Source: Andalucia godoyi
Lineage: Eukaryota > Discoba > Jakobea > Jakobida > Andaluciidae
Assembly: GCA_009859145.1 (NCBI GenBank)
Contig: VRVR01000005.1
Location: 358,502-422,501 of the forward strand
Reading direction: 5' to 3'
DNA: 64,000 bases
The first letter of the stretch is position 1; each line of letters starts with the position of its first letter. The notes beneath the pieces are model-generated. The model did no database searches, had not been told where the DNA came from, and worked only from the letters and a program-made list of their open reading frames with translations. Both the position numbers and the translations under genes were made by a program. Positions 48,217 through 58,866 of this stretch are shown here, piece after piece.

Positions 48217-48721
48217 ATTGATGCAGAATGATGAATAGGAAATGCAGATTACTTAATCGTCAAAAAAATTCATTTTAGACATAAAATCCAAAAACCTCTA
48301 AAATGTAAAAATGAAAGATCGAAATTTAACAAAACAAAACTAAGCAAAACTAAGTAACGCAGAAAAATCATCAGTCTGATTCAGCATCGATCTGCTTCCA
48401 ATCGACAGCACGTCGGAAAAATGGAATAAAAAAGCCCCGACTTGAATCCCCGCTAAGGGAAAGGACGAGACTCGACTGAAATGTCATCCACTGACATTTT
48501 TCGTTTTTTTCCGACTCATGGATTCACAAGTGTCAGTGTCCCACACCTAAACGCCCGTTGATGAAAACGCGTAACAGAAAGAGGATTTCGTTATGATAGC
48601 ATAATAAATAAATAAAGAAATTTTAAATAAAAGAAGAAGAAGAAGAATAAATACATAGAATGATATGAATTGTTTTTGTTTTGATTGTTGTTGTTGAGAG
48701 GGTTCTTGTATTGCGAGCGGA
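48217..48721. other. Divergent intergenic region
   Basis: AT-rich, with a GAA tract at about 48630-48645. A minus ORF of 121 codons over the start of the next gene is a shadow. No gene is seen. Confidence 0.55.
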
Positions 48722-50422
48722 ATGTCTGATGGCTGGGATGATCCTCGAGTTTCAATCTCGGTGATTCCAGTTTGCCTGACTCTGTGCATCTGGGTTTGTG
48801 TCACGGTAGAGTATGCGTATTTTTGGTATCGTCGGTCAAAGGGTCTATCCAGAAATCGACCTGATCGAGCCGTGACGTATGAGAACAAGCTGTTTGCAAA
48901 TGGCTCGTCCAATACGCCGACTTCTGCACGGTTTTCAACCCCGCTGTTCAGCCATAATGGCGCCGCTTCGCCGTCGGCATCGGCATCGGCATCGACATCG
49001 GCATCGACATCGACTATGAACGAGACAGATGCACTGGAATCGCGGTTTGTGGATCTGCCGTTGCTGACCAGCTTCTCATTGGCGCTTGTTGGGTTTTGGG
49101 ATGTGAATGACTTTTTCGGAATCCGAAGAGAAAAGAAAAGATGGAGACCGTTGCGGTTGTTCCGATTGCTGTTTTATCGATCAACCCCGATGCTGTGCAT
49201 GATTTCTGTTTTCTTGCCAAACACGGTTGATTCATCGATATCATTTGGAGTCGTTGGGTTTCTAGGAGTGTTGACTACGCTGTTGGTCATCATTGGGTTC
49301 AGCTTGTGCACAACATTTGCGTTTTACAAGTACGACTCCTTTGCGGACATGTTTATTGCCCCGTTACCGACTCTCGATGCTTCCTTCTTTTCAACTATCG
49401 GGAGAAAGTGGATAGTGTCCTTCTGGATCAATCTCGTACTGGCACTCGCAGGAACAGTGGCTGTCAGTGGACTGGCATCAATTGGCGTTCGCGGTTTCAA
49501 CTTCTACTCTTTCTGCAACACCTATGCAATCTTTGTATTGGTCTATTTTATTTTCCAGAGCATTTTGTTGTTCGGGGCTGCTGGAATGTATACGGCATCC
49601 TATGCAACGATATTGCGAAGGAATGTTCTTGAAGCTGTGTTTTCACGGCACAGGAAGGTCATACAGGGGATGCGCCGTTCCGATGCCACCGATGTTGCGG
49701 TAGACGTCAACTCAACTACCCAGTTTGCTCTTCAGCAGCGCATCGACGTCGAGTCTGTTATTTATCTGATCTTCCAGTTCGAAGCGGGCTTGTGTGCAAC
49801 TTTAGATTCCTTGCAGGTACTCATTTTACCATTTGGGGTCATGTTTGCTGCGACGTTTCTCATGTTCATTTCAAGATTGCAATTTATCAACATGTTTCCG
49901 TTGGATGCCTTCTTGTACACCTTATTTGTCATTTCCTGCTTTTGCATCTTCATCTATTACGCGTCGTTCTGTGCGGTGTCTACGAAACAGCTTCGGATTT
50001 TGACCGATACAACATCGTCGCTGTTGTTTGCAGATGCGCTTCCGGCCACAATTGAGGAGAAAGTCGAAGTTTTGGGCCATCTGTCCCACACGTTTTTCCA
50101 GCTGCAAAACCGCACCAAATTCGAAGCAAAAGTTGCTCGAAAACAGCCGTTTTCTGCATTCGCCGACATGTTTGAAGCAGATCAGACGTACGTGACCCGA
50201 CGCCAGGTCAAATGCAGCTGTGATGCGTTTCCGCTTTTGACACAGCAAGAACGTGCGCTGCTCGGTGAGATTCTGGAGTATCTGAACGACCAGAATCCGC
50301 AATTCACGGTCTTGGGGCTACAAGTCACTCATGGATTGCTGCTCCGTTTATCATACACGTTCTTTGGCGCAGTCTTCTTCTTGCTGAGGACTGTAGCGAA
50401 GCTCAACGTCCTGCCGGGATGA
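48722..50422 (+). CDS. Polytopic membrane protein, possibly gustatory-receptor-like
   Basis: 566 aa with about eight hydrophobic segments. One is near the N-terminus (VIPVCLTLCIWVCVTVEYAY) and six lie in residues ~110-430. The last is at the C-terminus (LRLSYTFFGAVFFLLRTVAKL). A hexamer-encoded Ser-Ala/Ser-Thr run sits at ~85-97. A conserved-looking soluble segment (residues ~440-520) precedes the last helix. The end, FTVLGLQVTHGLLLRLSYTF, recalls the TM7 region of insect gustatory receptors and protist GRLs (F..G...v....ll). That is suggestive only, and eight rather than seven segments argues for caution. Function unknown. Start ATG at 48722. Confidence 0.6.
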   Translation: MSDGWDDPRVSISVIPVCLTLCIWVCVTVEYAYFWYRRSKGLSRNRPDRAVTYENKLFANGSSNTPTSARFSTPLFSHNGAASPSASASASTSASTSTMNETDALESRFVDLPLLTSFSLALVGFWDVNDFFGIRREKKRWRPLRLFRLLFYRSTPMLCMISVFLPNTVDSSISFGVVGFLGVLTTLLVIIGFSLCTTFAFYKYDSFADMFIAPLPTLDASFFSTIGRKWIVSFWINLVLALAGTVAVSGLASIGVRGFNFYSFCNTYAIFVLVYFIFQSILLFGAAGMYTASYATILRRNVLEAVFSRHRKVIQGMRRSDATDVAVDVNSTTQFALQQRIDVESVIYLIFQFEAGLCATLDSLQVLILPFGVMFAATFLMFISRLQFINMFPLDAFLYTLFVISCFCIFIYYASFCAVSTKQLRILTDTTSSLLFADALPATIEEKVEVLGHLSHTFFQLQNRTKFEAKVARKQPFSAFADMFEADQTYVTRRQVKCSCDAFPLLTQQERALLGEILEYLNDQNPQFTVLGLQVTHGLLLRLSYTFFGAVFFLLRTVAKLNVLPG

Positions 50423-50444
50423 ACAAAAAAAAAAAAATGTGGCC

Positions 50445-53400
50445 TTACCGACGCGGTGTCAGCGTTGCAAGGTACACCCAGATGGCAGCAACCTTGTTTG
50501 GAAAAGTCGCCGCGTACACACCAATCGCAAACTCGACATCCTTGCTGCCCGAGGAATGAACGTCCGTGTTGAAAACTGCTTCAATCACGGAATCCTTGTC
50601 CGTCCATGGGATGCATATGGGAAATCCTTGCATGTAGTAGCCAGCAAACAAGGACGACAGTGCACTATAGTGCTCCTGAATCGAGAATGGGATGCCTTGC
50701 CGATCTTTTTCGAATGCTTCCAGCAGCGTTGAGAGCTTCTTACACGCATGTCGATGCCATTTGGTCGAGCCGCGCCCAGACCGCCACTTTTCCAAGCATC
50801 TCATGAGCGTGCTGGACAGATCAGTTTCCAATTCTTCTCGGAACATTGCCGGGGTAGGCTCATATTTCATAATTGCTTGCTGGACGGATTCGACGACTTC
50901 TGGTCGCGGGAAATGGTCTGTGAATAACGGAGCCCAGTGCTTGGCATTCTCAAAGTCATACTCCATGGATCCCGGAAAGTCAGCGCTCTGGACATTTGCA
51001 TAGACGTTTTCGGCGTCAAAAACGGTTCCGACAGATCGCAACGGAATAAAAGGATCATCCGATGCAAAAGACTGCCCTGTTGCTGCATTCCAAAACGTCA
51101 GTTCTGGATCCCCATTGACATTTTGCTCGACCGTCAGAACGTAGCACGTATCTCCTTCAGGAATACCACGACCCACAACAACATACGCCTTCTTCTTCAT
51201 GAACAAAAAGTAATTGCACAACAAGACAGCGTGCTCTTCCCAGTCGCCAGCACGCAACTTCAAAAACTGCTGTGACGTCAGCCATACATCCGCTCGATTT
51301 TCGAACGACATTGCGTCTTCCAGGAAGGGAATGCACGAGACAAATCGAACAATTTTGATCAAAGAATCGCGAACGTCCTTTGGAGGCTCCTGAGGCCGGA
51401 CGTACCGGCACACCAGTACAGAACGACCTTTAAGATCATTCGCAAAGCAGCATATCTCCCTGCGGCCACGGAACTTTTCAGTCAGCGAATTGGTCCACCG
51501 CATCGCGTAGCCATACAATCGAGCATCTTCAACCGTTGGCGGTTCCTCGTCTTCGTCTTCAAAGAGCTCCAGCGTCGGCTCGAGAGTAACGTAGATTGAT
51601 AGCTTTGGATCCTCTTCGAGGTCAGCCTCCGCCTCGTATCCAAGATTGACGGGCGGGACATCCAGTCGGAAAGTTCCTTCCACTTTGCGATTTGCGTACA
51701 CAGTGGAAAAGGGGATTTTGAGGTTTCCAAGGTATCTCCTTTCCCGTCGTTCATAAAACAAGTTTGTATCTCTCTCATCCATTACCAGCTCACTCGTAAC
51801 TTCGTCATACACATTGATGAAAATCTCCTCTCGGACCAACCGCAAGACATCAGGGGAGTAGTCGTCATTTGGAGGATTGAAGGGCAGTTGCACGGTTTCG
51901 TTAAACAACGGGCGAGAACCTTGCGACGATGATGTTCGAGCCCTTTTTCCCTGAAAAGTGACCTCCACAAAAGGGTGAAGCAGAGAAATGTCCTCTGGCT
52001 CCTCTGGCTCTTCCGTTTCCGGCTCGTCGACCGTCGCCTTGACACGATTGTCTACATCCGAGGGAACATTTCTCATGAATCGCGTTCCAGCTCGTTGTCT
52101 GGCACGAGCAGGCGTTGCATGAGATGCCTGTGCTACGGCCGAAGCAGCACCCATGTTAACTCCTTCAAAACCACTGTCCACCTGGAACCGCCGTTTCGGA
52201 AATGCGGCTCCTCGTCCTATCTGGACGAGCAGGGTGCAGCAGCTTGGCCGGATCGTCGCAACTTCACGACGTCTACGGCTTGGCCTCAATCGTCGACGAG
52301 TGGCAAACACACGCGAGAAAAACGAAGTAACGCTGCGCCACGTGGGAAACTGCAGCTCCTGAATAAGTTCTTGAACACGAGCGAAAGAAGACGCTTCACT
52401 CTTTTGCGCAATGGCATTCCCGCGAACATTCCTGACAAACTCCGAATCCACAATCTCCCTTTCCCGATCGTTGTCCGCTTTCTGCTGCTTCGTCGCTAGG
52501 ATTTCAAACGGATCTTCCGCACCGGGTGGCAACAGTGACATTGGCGGTGCAACAGAGAACTCCGGCTCTGCGGGTTCCGAGCTTCGCCCGGCATGGGAAA
52601 CCTTGAGTTTCCCCGCCTTCAAAGCCCACGCATACCGTGGGTCGTTCGGATCAACATCGACCAGATCACGAGCGAGCGGCATTAGTTCGTTTCCTCGAGC
52701 GGAAGGAGCGCGGGTTTCGTCCTCCCAAAATGACTTCACCTTCACCGTACCTTGCGAAAACGAGATTGTGCCATCAAACGGAACACCGATAAACACGGGA
52801 GGCGAGTCAAAGTTTGTGCCATCCACTTTGACTGCTATGGACTGCGGAAACGACTGCACCTTCACAGTAAAGATCTCCGCAACCTCGAGAAATCCGCGAT
52901 CGTTGATGCGGAGTTCGCGACTGCGTCCAGCAGCTCGGTTATTTACAATGAGGGAGACGAAAAACTTCGAACGACTCAATTCATTTCTGCGATTTCTCTC
53001 TTCCGCAGTGCACTCCTCAATGGGGCTGACGGGGACAGAGTACATAATGGGAAAGATATGGTCGTCGGTCGGATTTCGAACTCGAAGCCTGAACTTTTCG
53101 GATGCGAATTGCTGTCGAAGTGTTTTTCGATCTGGTTTGGACACGGCATCGTCGTCGCCCGAACCTTGAGATGCGGCAGCGGCCTTTCTAAAGAAGGCTT
53201 CGTCGATCGCTTCTTCCACTTGATGCTCCAGATCGAGCTTTTCGGACTGGATCTCATCATCGGATACTGGAATTCTCTTAAACTTGCAACGTACAGTAGA
53301 GCCAATGAACCCATCCACCTTTTGCGCGCCCTTTAATTCTTTCCACAGCATCAGGATTTTCCGAACCAACGACGAATCTTTTCCAATCTCAATATCTCGT

Positions 53401-55124
53401 TCTGTCCGTGACCTCACCAAGTCCGCCCGAAGCTGGTGCATGCGTGCCAACCGTTCCTCCGTTGACACATGGGCCGACCCCGGAGCTTGAATATTGTCCC
53501 GGGCCTCGACATACGCCTTCCGCAGTGCAGAGATTGCCTCCTTGTGGTAATCTGCCATCCTGGACTGCTGTCGAGCATGGAATTCTGCAAACAACTTTTC
53601 TATCTGAAGCCCGCACCGCTTTTGGAATCCAAACAACGGATGGTTGTGAAACTGGATCTCCTTGATGTCAACGAGCATCGTATATTCCTCTGCCACATTT
53701 CCAGACCCAAATCCCATCGTGGCGGACGAATCGATACCGGCCACCGAGACCGCAGAGACGGCGGATGCATTCACGGAAGCATTGCCAAGCGCACTGGAAG
53801 AGGAGCCAATGGGATGAACAACCGAGTGCGTTGGATATGCATCCAACGGCGACTGCGCATCTGGATCGAGGGAATCGTACCAAAATAGCGGTCGCTGAAT
53901 CCTCTCACCCATTGTGGGGTCCACGGCATCGTACAGACCGTCTTCCACACGGCTCTTGATGTCGCTGAGCATCGACTCCTTTGGAGGAGGACCGCGGACA
54001 AGCAGCGGTTCCGCAGACAACGCTCGTGGTGGTTCCACAACAGGACGCTCAATGATGATCTCGCTCGATCCAGGGGCCAACAGATCATCGGATCGGTCGT
54101 TTTCATTCTCTTCCTCGTCATCTACTTCTCCCCATTCCTCGTCCTTTCCGCTCTTCATTTTCCCCTTTCCCTTTTGATCTCGTGGGAGAGCCACCGACGG
54201 ATTAGCATCCCCGCTCTTCTTTTTCTTCTTTGTCAAGGAACCTTTCCGTTTTGGAGAACTATTCTCGGAAATCACGACGGGTTTCAGCGGCTGCGTCTCA
54301 TCCCAAAGATCTTCCGACTCGTCACCAGAATCCTCCTCAACAACGCTCTCCATCTGCAATCTTCGCGACTTGCGCTCGCCTCCCAACAGGGGCAATGACT
54401 GCCGACTACCGGATGCCAACCGGTCTCGTGAACCGCCAAGCATCCCTGCCCCATCCGCAACATCACTGTCATTGTCATTGTCATTGTTATTCGCATTCGT
54501 ATCCGCCGCGGTGGGAGTCTCCACTTCCTCTTCCGTCTTTCTCTTCTTCACCCTTCGCCGACGGCTCGACACCAACAGAGTCCCCGCGGAACCAGCAGCA
54601 GACCCAGCACTTGCTCCTCCACTGCCAAGCACCGAAGAGCTCGTGTTCAATGCACTGCCAGTGGAATCCGTCCGGATAGAAAGTGGGGAAGAATCACGCT
54701 CACGAGCACCTGAAATAGCGCCTTGGCCCCCCGCAACAGTCCGAGATCTGGACCTTGTTCTTGGCGATTCATTCAGAATTCCCGCTCCAGACCCGGAAAG
54801 TCTCGGGCTTGCATACGGAGACGGATTCCGAGACCCCGAGCCAGATCGCGGGGAGTTGGACACAGGCGAAGACGACATCTGGAAGTTGCGAGACTGCGGA
54901 TTAGAGCCTGCAGTCGGAGAAGTTGTCGAAGCCGATGAGGACGCAAGACTGGCGAGATCAAGGCGCTGGGCAAGTGACGTGCTGGACACGGATCCATGAT
55001 GAGTGGGTGACGAAGAATGCGAAAGGAGCACCTCGCGACGCAAATTGCTGTTCGACGGCTCTCGAACAGACATGGATCGGTTCCGAGCAGACGACGTCGG
55101 AAGCGGTGGAGGCTGGTCGCTCAT
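50445..55124 (-). CDS. CC2D2A: CC2D2A, ciliary transition-zone protein
   Basis: 1,559 aa (human ~1,620). The first ~370 residues are Ser-rich and disordered. A coiled coil and a conserved N-terminal region follow (DIKEIQFHNHPLFGFQKRCG). C2-like strands come next (HPFVEVTFQGKRARTSSSQG). Then comes the C-terminal transglutaminase-like fold typical of CC2D2A: DVWLTSQQFLKLRAGDWEEH, GRGIPEGDTCYVLT and, near the end, TDVHSSGSKDVEFAIGVYA with WVYLATL. CC2D2A belongs to the MKS complex at the ciliary transition zone and supports ciliary membrane gating. The gene is one uninterrupted frame of 4.7 kb. The stop is 22 bp past the convergent stop of the membrane protein. Start ATG at 55124. Confidence 0.93.
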   Translation of the reverse strand: MSDQPPPLPTSSARNRSMSVREPSNSNLRREVLLSHSSSPTHHGSVSSTSLAQRLDLASLASSSASTTSPTAGSNPQSRNFQMSSSPVSNSPRSGSGSRNPSPYASPRLSGSGAGILNESPRTRSRSRTVAGGQGAISGARERDSSPLSIRTDSTGSALNTSSSVLGSGGASAGSAAGSAGTLLVSSRRRRVKKRKTEEEVETPTAADTNANNNDNDNDSDVADGAGMLGGSRDRLASGSRQSLPLLGGERKSRRLQMESVVEEDSGDESEDLWDETQPLKPVVISENSSPKRKGSLTKKKKKSGDANPSVALPRDQKGKGKMKSGKDEEWGEVDDEEENENDRSDDLLAPGSSEIIIERPVVEPPRALSAEPLLVRGPPPKESMLSDIKSRVEDGLYDAVDPTMGERIQRPLFWYDSLDPDAQSPLDAYPTHSVVHPIGSSSSALGNASVNASAVSAVSVAGIDSSATMGFGSGNVAEEYTMLVDIKEIQFHNHPLFGFQKRCGLQIEKLFAEFHARQQSRMADYHKEAISALRKAYVEARDNIQAPGSAHVSTEERLARMHQLRADLVRSRTERDIEIGKDSSLVRKILMLWKELKGAQKVDGFIGSTVRCKFKRIPVSDDEIQSEKLDLEHQVEEAIDEAFFRKAAAASQGSGDDDAVSKPDRKTLRQQFASEKFRLRVRNPTDDHIFPIMYSVPVSPIEECTAEERNRRNELSRSKFFVSLIVNNRAAGRSRELRINDRGFLEVAEIFTVKVQSFPQSIAVKVDGTNFDSPPVFIGVPFDGTISFSQGTVKVKSFWEDETRAPSARGNELMPLARDLVDVDPNDPRYAWALKAGKLKVSHAGRSSEPAEPEFSVAPPMSLLPPGAEDPFEILATKQQKADNDREREIVDSEFVRNVRGNAIAQKSEASSFARVQELIQELQFPTWRSVTSFFSRVFATRRRLRPSRRRREVATIRPSCCTLLVQIGRGAAFPKRRFQVDSGFEGVNMGAASAVAQASHATPARARQRAGTRFMRNVPSDVDNRVKATVDEPETEEPEEPEDISLLHPFVEVTFQGKRARTSSSQGSRPLFNETVQLPFNPPNDDYSPDVLRLVREEIFINVYDEVTSELVMDERDTNLFYERRERRYLGNLKIPFSTVYANRKVEGTFRLDVPPVNLGYEAEADLEEDPKLSIYVTLEPTLELFEDEDEEPPTVEDARLYGYAMRWTNSLTEKFRGRREICCFANDLKGRSVLVCRYVRPQEPPKDVRDSLIKIVRFVSCIPFLEDAMSFENRADVWLTSQQFLKLRAGDWEEHAVLLCNYFLFMKKKAYVVVGRGIPEGDTCYVLTVEQNVNGDPELTFWNAATGQSFASDDPFIPLRSVGTVFDAENVYANVQSADFPGSMEYDFENAKHWAPLFTDHFPRPEVVESVQQAIMKYEPTPAMFREELETDLSSTLMRCLEKWRSGRGSTKWHRHACKKLSTLLEAFEKDRQGIPFSIQEHYSALSSLFAGYYMQGFPICIPWTDKDSVIEAVFNTDVHSSGSKDVEFAIGVYAATFPNKVAAIWVYLATLTPRR

Positions 55125-55582
55125 ATATACCTACTTGCGTAAACTGAGAACCAGAAGCTTTTAAAACGATGGATAGAGAAACACGATATACTTGTATAAA
55201 TTAAATCCCGCAACCCCACCAAAAAAAATAATAATACTAATAAATGATGGTAATATCAGTCAGGTGTGATTGGAGAAAGAACCACGTATCGTAATATATA
55301 CAAATCCAGACAAAAAACAAAAGGCTCCAAAACAAAACTACAGAACAATAAAAACAAAAGCAAAACAAAACAAAGTCAATTAGGGGAAAAGCACTCCGTT
55401 ACGGTATGGCTGACCGTTCTCGGCGGGTTGATGCAGTGCCTTGATGCTTCGAGTCAAAGAGAGAAAGAAAACCAATAGATGGAAAGACAAAGCTGATGGT
55501 GAAATTGACGCGAAAAGCGGTAATCGTTGTTGGTAGATAAAGTTTTGGATTATTAAATGATGTGAGAGTTTTTTTTGGGACA
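55125..55582. other. Divergent intergenic region
   Basis: Between the CC2D2A and LRR-kinase starts. AT-rich with (AAAACAAAAC)n-type tracts. No gene is seen. Confidence 0.6.
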
Positions 55583-56941
55583 ATGGATTATGAACTGCTG
55601 GAAAAGTCGACGATTGGGTATCGAAGTGACGACAGTTATGATCTTGCGAATATCGTGAGTTTTTCGGCGCAAAAGCAAGGACTGGTCGAAGTTCCGGACT
55701 TGCTGTCGCACGCCACGCAGATGGAGTCTCTTGATCTTGCGCATAATGAAATTGCCCGTGTTTCCCGACATTCGCTGTGCGCTCTTGGAAATCTGAAGAC
55801 GCTTAACTTAATGTGCAATGCAATTGAAACCATAGATGACGATGCCTTTGAGAATCAGCGGTTGGTGCATACACTTGGCCTCCGATCCAATCGGCTAACA
55901 CAAGTTCCCATGTCTCTTGGACGAATGGATTCGCTGGTCACGCTGTTTTTGACTGATAATTTCATTACTAGTCTTCCAAAATCCATCGGAAATTTGAAGA
56001 AACTGAGGAAACTCCAATGCTCGTTTAATGCTCTGACGTCACTCCCGGACGAGCTTGCTCAGTGTGGCGAGCTTGAATTCGTCCGATTCTCTGCAAGTAA
56101 GCTTACTGCAGAAGGAATTCCATCTGGATTGTTCTCGCGGATGTTGAAATTGAAGTGGCTTGGACTTGCTGACAACCCTGTGTGCCCAACTCCGACGTCG
56201 TTGGATCTCGTGTTGTTGCCTCGTCTGCCACTCGCATCGTTTTCGTTTTCCGACACACCGACTCTGGGTGCCGGTGCCTCAGGAGAAGTGAAGCAGGTTG
56301 AGTGGAATGGAATGGAAATTGCAGCAAAGAGGTACCCGCCGGGGTGGAAATCTCCTGATGGCCGTATGGAAGATGAGTTGTATGCACAAACTGCATATCC
56401 CCCACACGAGAATCTTACCGAACCGGTAGCATTGCTGTTGGAAGATGCGGCTGTTCGTGGCTTGCTGATGAAGAGAGTTGCGGGTTCGTCGCTCGCCGGG
56501 CGACCCAACGCTTTGAGCCTTCTACGCTGTGTGTATGCCCCCGGCACTGCGTTCTCCGTAGCCGCAGTTGTGAAGATTGCGAAGGGATGCCTGGCTGCGC
56601 TGTCCCATCTCCACGAGCATGGCATCTGCCATGGTGATTTTTATGCACACAATTTGATTGTCGACGATGTGAAGAATCCATCGAGTGTTGTAGTCTGCGA
56701 CTTTGGTGGCGCGTTTTCGTTCAGCAGTGTGACCGACTTGTCGTTGCGATCATCCATTGTCGTTACCGACATTCGTGCGTTTGGTCTCTTGTTTGGAGAG
56801 CTCACTGCGCGATGCGATTCCTTGTCTGCAGCCCATCCCCTGGTTTGCCTGCAGCAACGTATCGTCAATGCCTCTTTGAGTGACTCGTTCACGTGCAGCA
56901 GTCTCCTTACTTTGCTTGCGGACATTGAGCAAACTCTGTAA
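55583..56941 (+). CDS. Leucine-rich-repeat protein kinase (TKL-like)
   Basis: 452 aa. About six LRRs span residues ~35-200 (for example SLDLAHNEIARVS, LVTLFLTDNFITSLPKSIGN, LRKLQCSFNALTSLPDEL). A short kinase domain of ~240 residues follows. It has Gly-loop LGAGASGEV, Lys in IAAKRY, catalytic loop HGDFYAHNLIV and CDFGGA. The HRD arginine is Gly (HGD), but the catalytic Asp, the Asn and the DFG Asp remain. It could be active. No transmembrane segment separates the two parts, so the protein is cytosolic. Similar intronless LRR-kinases occur in plants, amoebae and some bacteria. The GTG-started extension is not used; the ATG is at 55583. Confidence 0.88.
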   Translation: MDYELLEKSTIGYRSDDSYDLANIVSFSAQKQGLVEVPDLLSHATQMESLDLAHNEIARVSRHSLCALGNLKTLNLMCNAIETIDDDAFENQRLVHTLGLRSNRLTQVPMSLGRMDSLVTLFLTDNFITSLPKSIGNLKKLRKLQCSFNALTSLPDELAQCGELEFVRFSASKLTAEGIPSGLFSRMLKLKWLGLADNPVCPTPTSLDLVLLPRLPLASFSFSDTPTLGAGASGEVKQVEWNGMEIAAKRYPPGWKSPDGRMEDELYAQTAYPPHENLTEPVALLLEDAAVRGLLMKRVAGSSLAGRPNALSLLRCVYAPGTAFSVAAVVKIAKGCLAALSHLHEHGICHGDFYAHNLIVDDVKNPSSVVVCDFGGAFSFSSVTDLSLRSSIVVTDIRAFGLLFGELTARCDSLSAAHPLVCLQQRIVNASLSDSFTCSSLLTLLADIEQTL

Positions 56942-57010
56942 AGCGCTTCGCATTGCGATTATGGATTGCGATAGGAACATTTTTCGTTGTAAAATTGGAA
57001 ATGGCATTGT

Positions 57011-57015
<5 letters not shown>

Positions 57016-57058
<43 letters not shown>
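57016..57058. repeat. (TG)n microsatellite
   Basis: About 21 TG units directly abutting the stop codon of EB1, hence in its 3' UTR. Confidence 0.9.
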
Positions 57059-57060
<2 letters not shown>

Positions 57061-58114
57061 ACTCGTCAATGGCAGCAAAGTCTTCTTCTGTTGCGTACAG
57101 CACCTTGCGGACGTCATCCAACAATGCGTCTTCTCCCTGTTTGCTTCCTTCACGAGTTTGGCAAAGAATTTCAATGTCGCGGAGCTTACCAAAGTAAAAA
57201 TCTCGTTCCTTCTCGAGCCCTTGGACAGTAACCCTCAGTTCACTATTTTCTTCCTTGAGTGCCGCCAATTCGGACGCAGAAACCCCAGAGGAGACAGTCT
57301 TCTTTGCTGAAGCCGATGATTGAGAAACCGGTCTTTTCGCCGCGGCAGGAGTTGTGGTCGTCTTCGTCTTGTTGCTGTTTTGATCATCAACGACTAGGGA
57401 TTTGGAACGGGAGGAATTCAAAATATAGATATATATAAATACATAAGCGCATTGACGAGAAGAAAACGTGCACGGAAGAAGAGGGGGGAGGATAGGGAAG
57501 ACAAACAAGGAAATCGTCGTGGAAAAACATACCAGTTCTGAGAACAAAAGGATCCGAAGGCTTTTCAGAAACACTCGAAACAGAAACATCACTGGGCACT
57601 GCATTCTCGGAAGCAGCTTGCGGGAAATGCGAACAGTAATAGGAGTGCAACCATTGCAGAAATTCGAGATTGTCCTGATATTTCCCTTTGACAAGCTTCT
57701 CAATGGGAATCACCTTGGAAATCCCAATCTTTGAAAATGCGTTTTGCAATATCTTATAGTTCTTCAAATACTCGTACTCTAGCTTTGCCGACGTGTTGAG
57801 CTTCGATACTTGCACGGTTCCGGGGTACATGCACTCGATGATTTGGCAGTACGCGGCCCCAGAAGCACACTCTTCAATTTTGCTCTGTATTAAAGTTGAA
57901 AGGTTAAGTCACTATCCTTATGATCCCTCGTCATTGTCGATCGTCGTTCGCTGCAACAGAACAACAAATAGGAAAAACTCTGCTGATGGAAGGTACATAC
58001 GAGAGAAATGTTGAGTTGGTTAACCCACTGAACAAGCTCCGTTCGGCTAACAAAGTACGCTCCATTCATAATTCCGACTGCTTCACCACGTGCTCCATGG
58101 ATTTTTGTGCTCAT
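57059..58114 (-). CDS. EB1: EB1-family microtubule plus-end protein, three exons
   Basis: Exons on the minus strand: 58001-58114, 57533-57884 and 57059-57393 (266 aa; human EB1 268). Both donors are GTATGT; acceptors are AATACAG and CCCTAG. The product has the canonical CH domain: FVSRTELVQWVNQLNISL joined to SKIEECASGAAYCQIIECMY, then KIGISKVIPIEKLVKGKYQD and LEFLQWLHSYY. A basic Ser/Thr/Lys linker and the EBH domain follow (FYFGKLRDIEILCQ, LLDDVRKVLYATEEDF). The C-terminus is DE, not the EEY/F tail of animal EB1. Binds growing microtubule ends. Confidence 0.95.
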
Positions 58115-58866
58115 TTTGTCCTGAATTAAGATAATCGTGAATATTCAAATGATGGTTTCGTACAAGTATAAAGAGAAATCGAAAAAGGGAATCAAGAAAA
58201 CTCCGAGAAGCGCAGGATGCATTTTCACTTTTGGTGGAAAAGAAACGGGACGGGGAACCGTTGCAACTTTATTGCGATACTACCCCGCAGCCTAAGTTCC
58301 CATGTTGCTCCAAGTAAATCGCTCTGCCGGATCTTTTGTTTTCCATATCCACTTTTGAGGCGCCTTTGCCGGTACTCAAGTAGGGGATGCGTTCTCAAGT
58401 TTCCTCTAGTAAAGGTGCACAAATTGATCAATTAGAGAGCTCTGACGAAAACCCCGACTATTCCCATTTTGGTGCGCAGACCCACTACTATCCAGCTCAA
58501 ATAGCGCATTTGATGGGTGCTGATGCGGATTCTAAAAGTCTTTCTATTTCAAAGACTCCGGATGAGGCTGTAGCTGCGCGACGGGAAAATTCGGGGAGGT
58601 TTGCGTTGGAGGGGTAGTATGATGAAGCAGTCTAAAGCACACATGTACAAAACGACTGCCACGCGCCATGCGCATGCGTTTGCTATCTTAGCACCTCCGT
58701 CACACGATGCCCGATTCGTTTCGTCCCATTTTGATCATGAAATCCCTATAAACACGGCGTCGCGTTGCATTCTCGCACAGCGACGCTCATTTCTTATTTT
58801 TATTTTTATTTTTATTGTCCGTGCAACGCACCATGTACGTCGCGCCCGCAACGCTGCGCAAGACCC
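58115..58866. other. Intergenic upstream of EB1 and of the Fanzor relic
   Basis: Contains an ATG-started 76-codon ORF (58387-58617, beginning MRSQVSSSKGAQID) of fair composition but no recognised family, and TTTTTATT repeats near 58800. Nothing else is supported. Confidence 0.4.

Noticed and set aside
54370-54999. Plus-strand ORF of 209 codons opposite the CC2D2A N-terminus
   Set aside because: Mirror of the Ser-rich low-complexity region, with no independent support.
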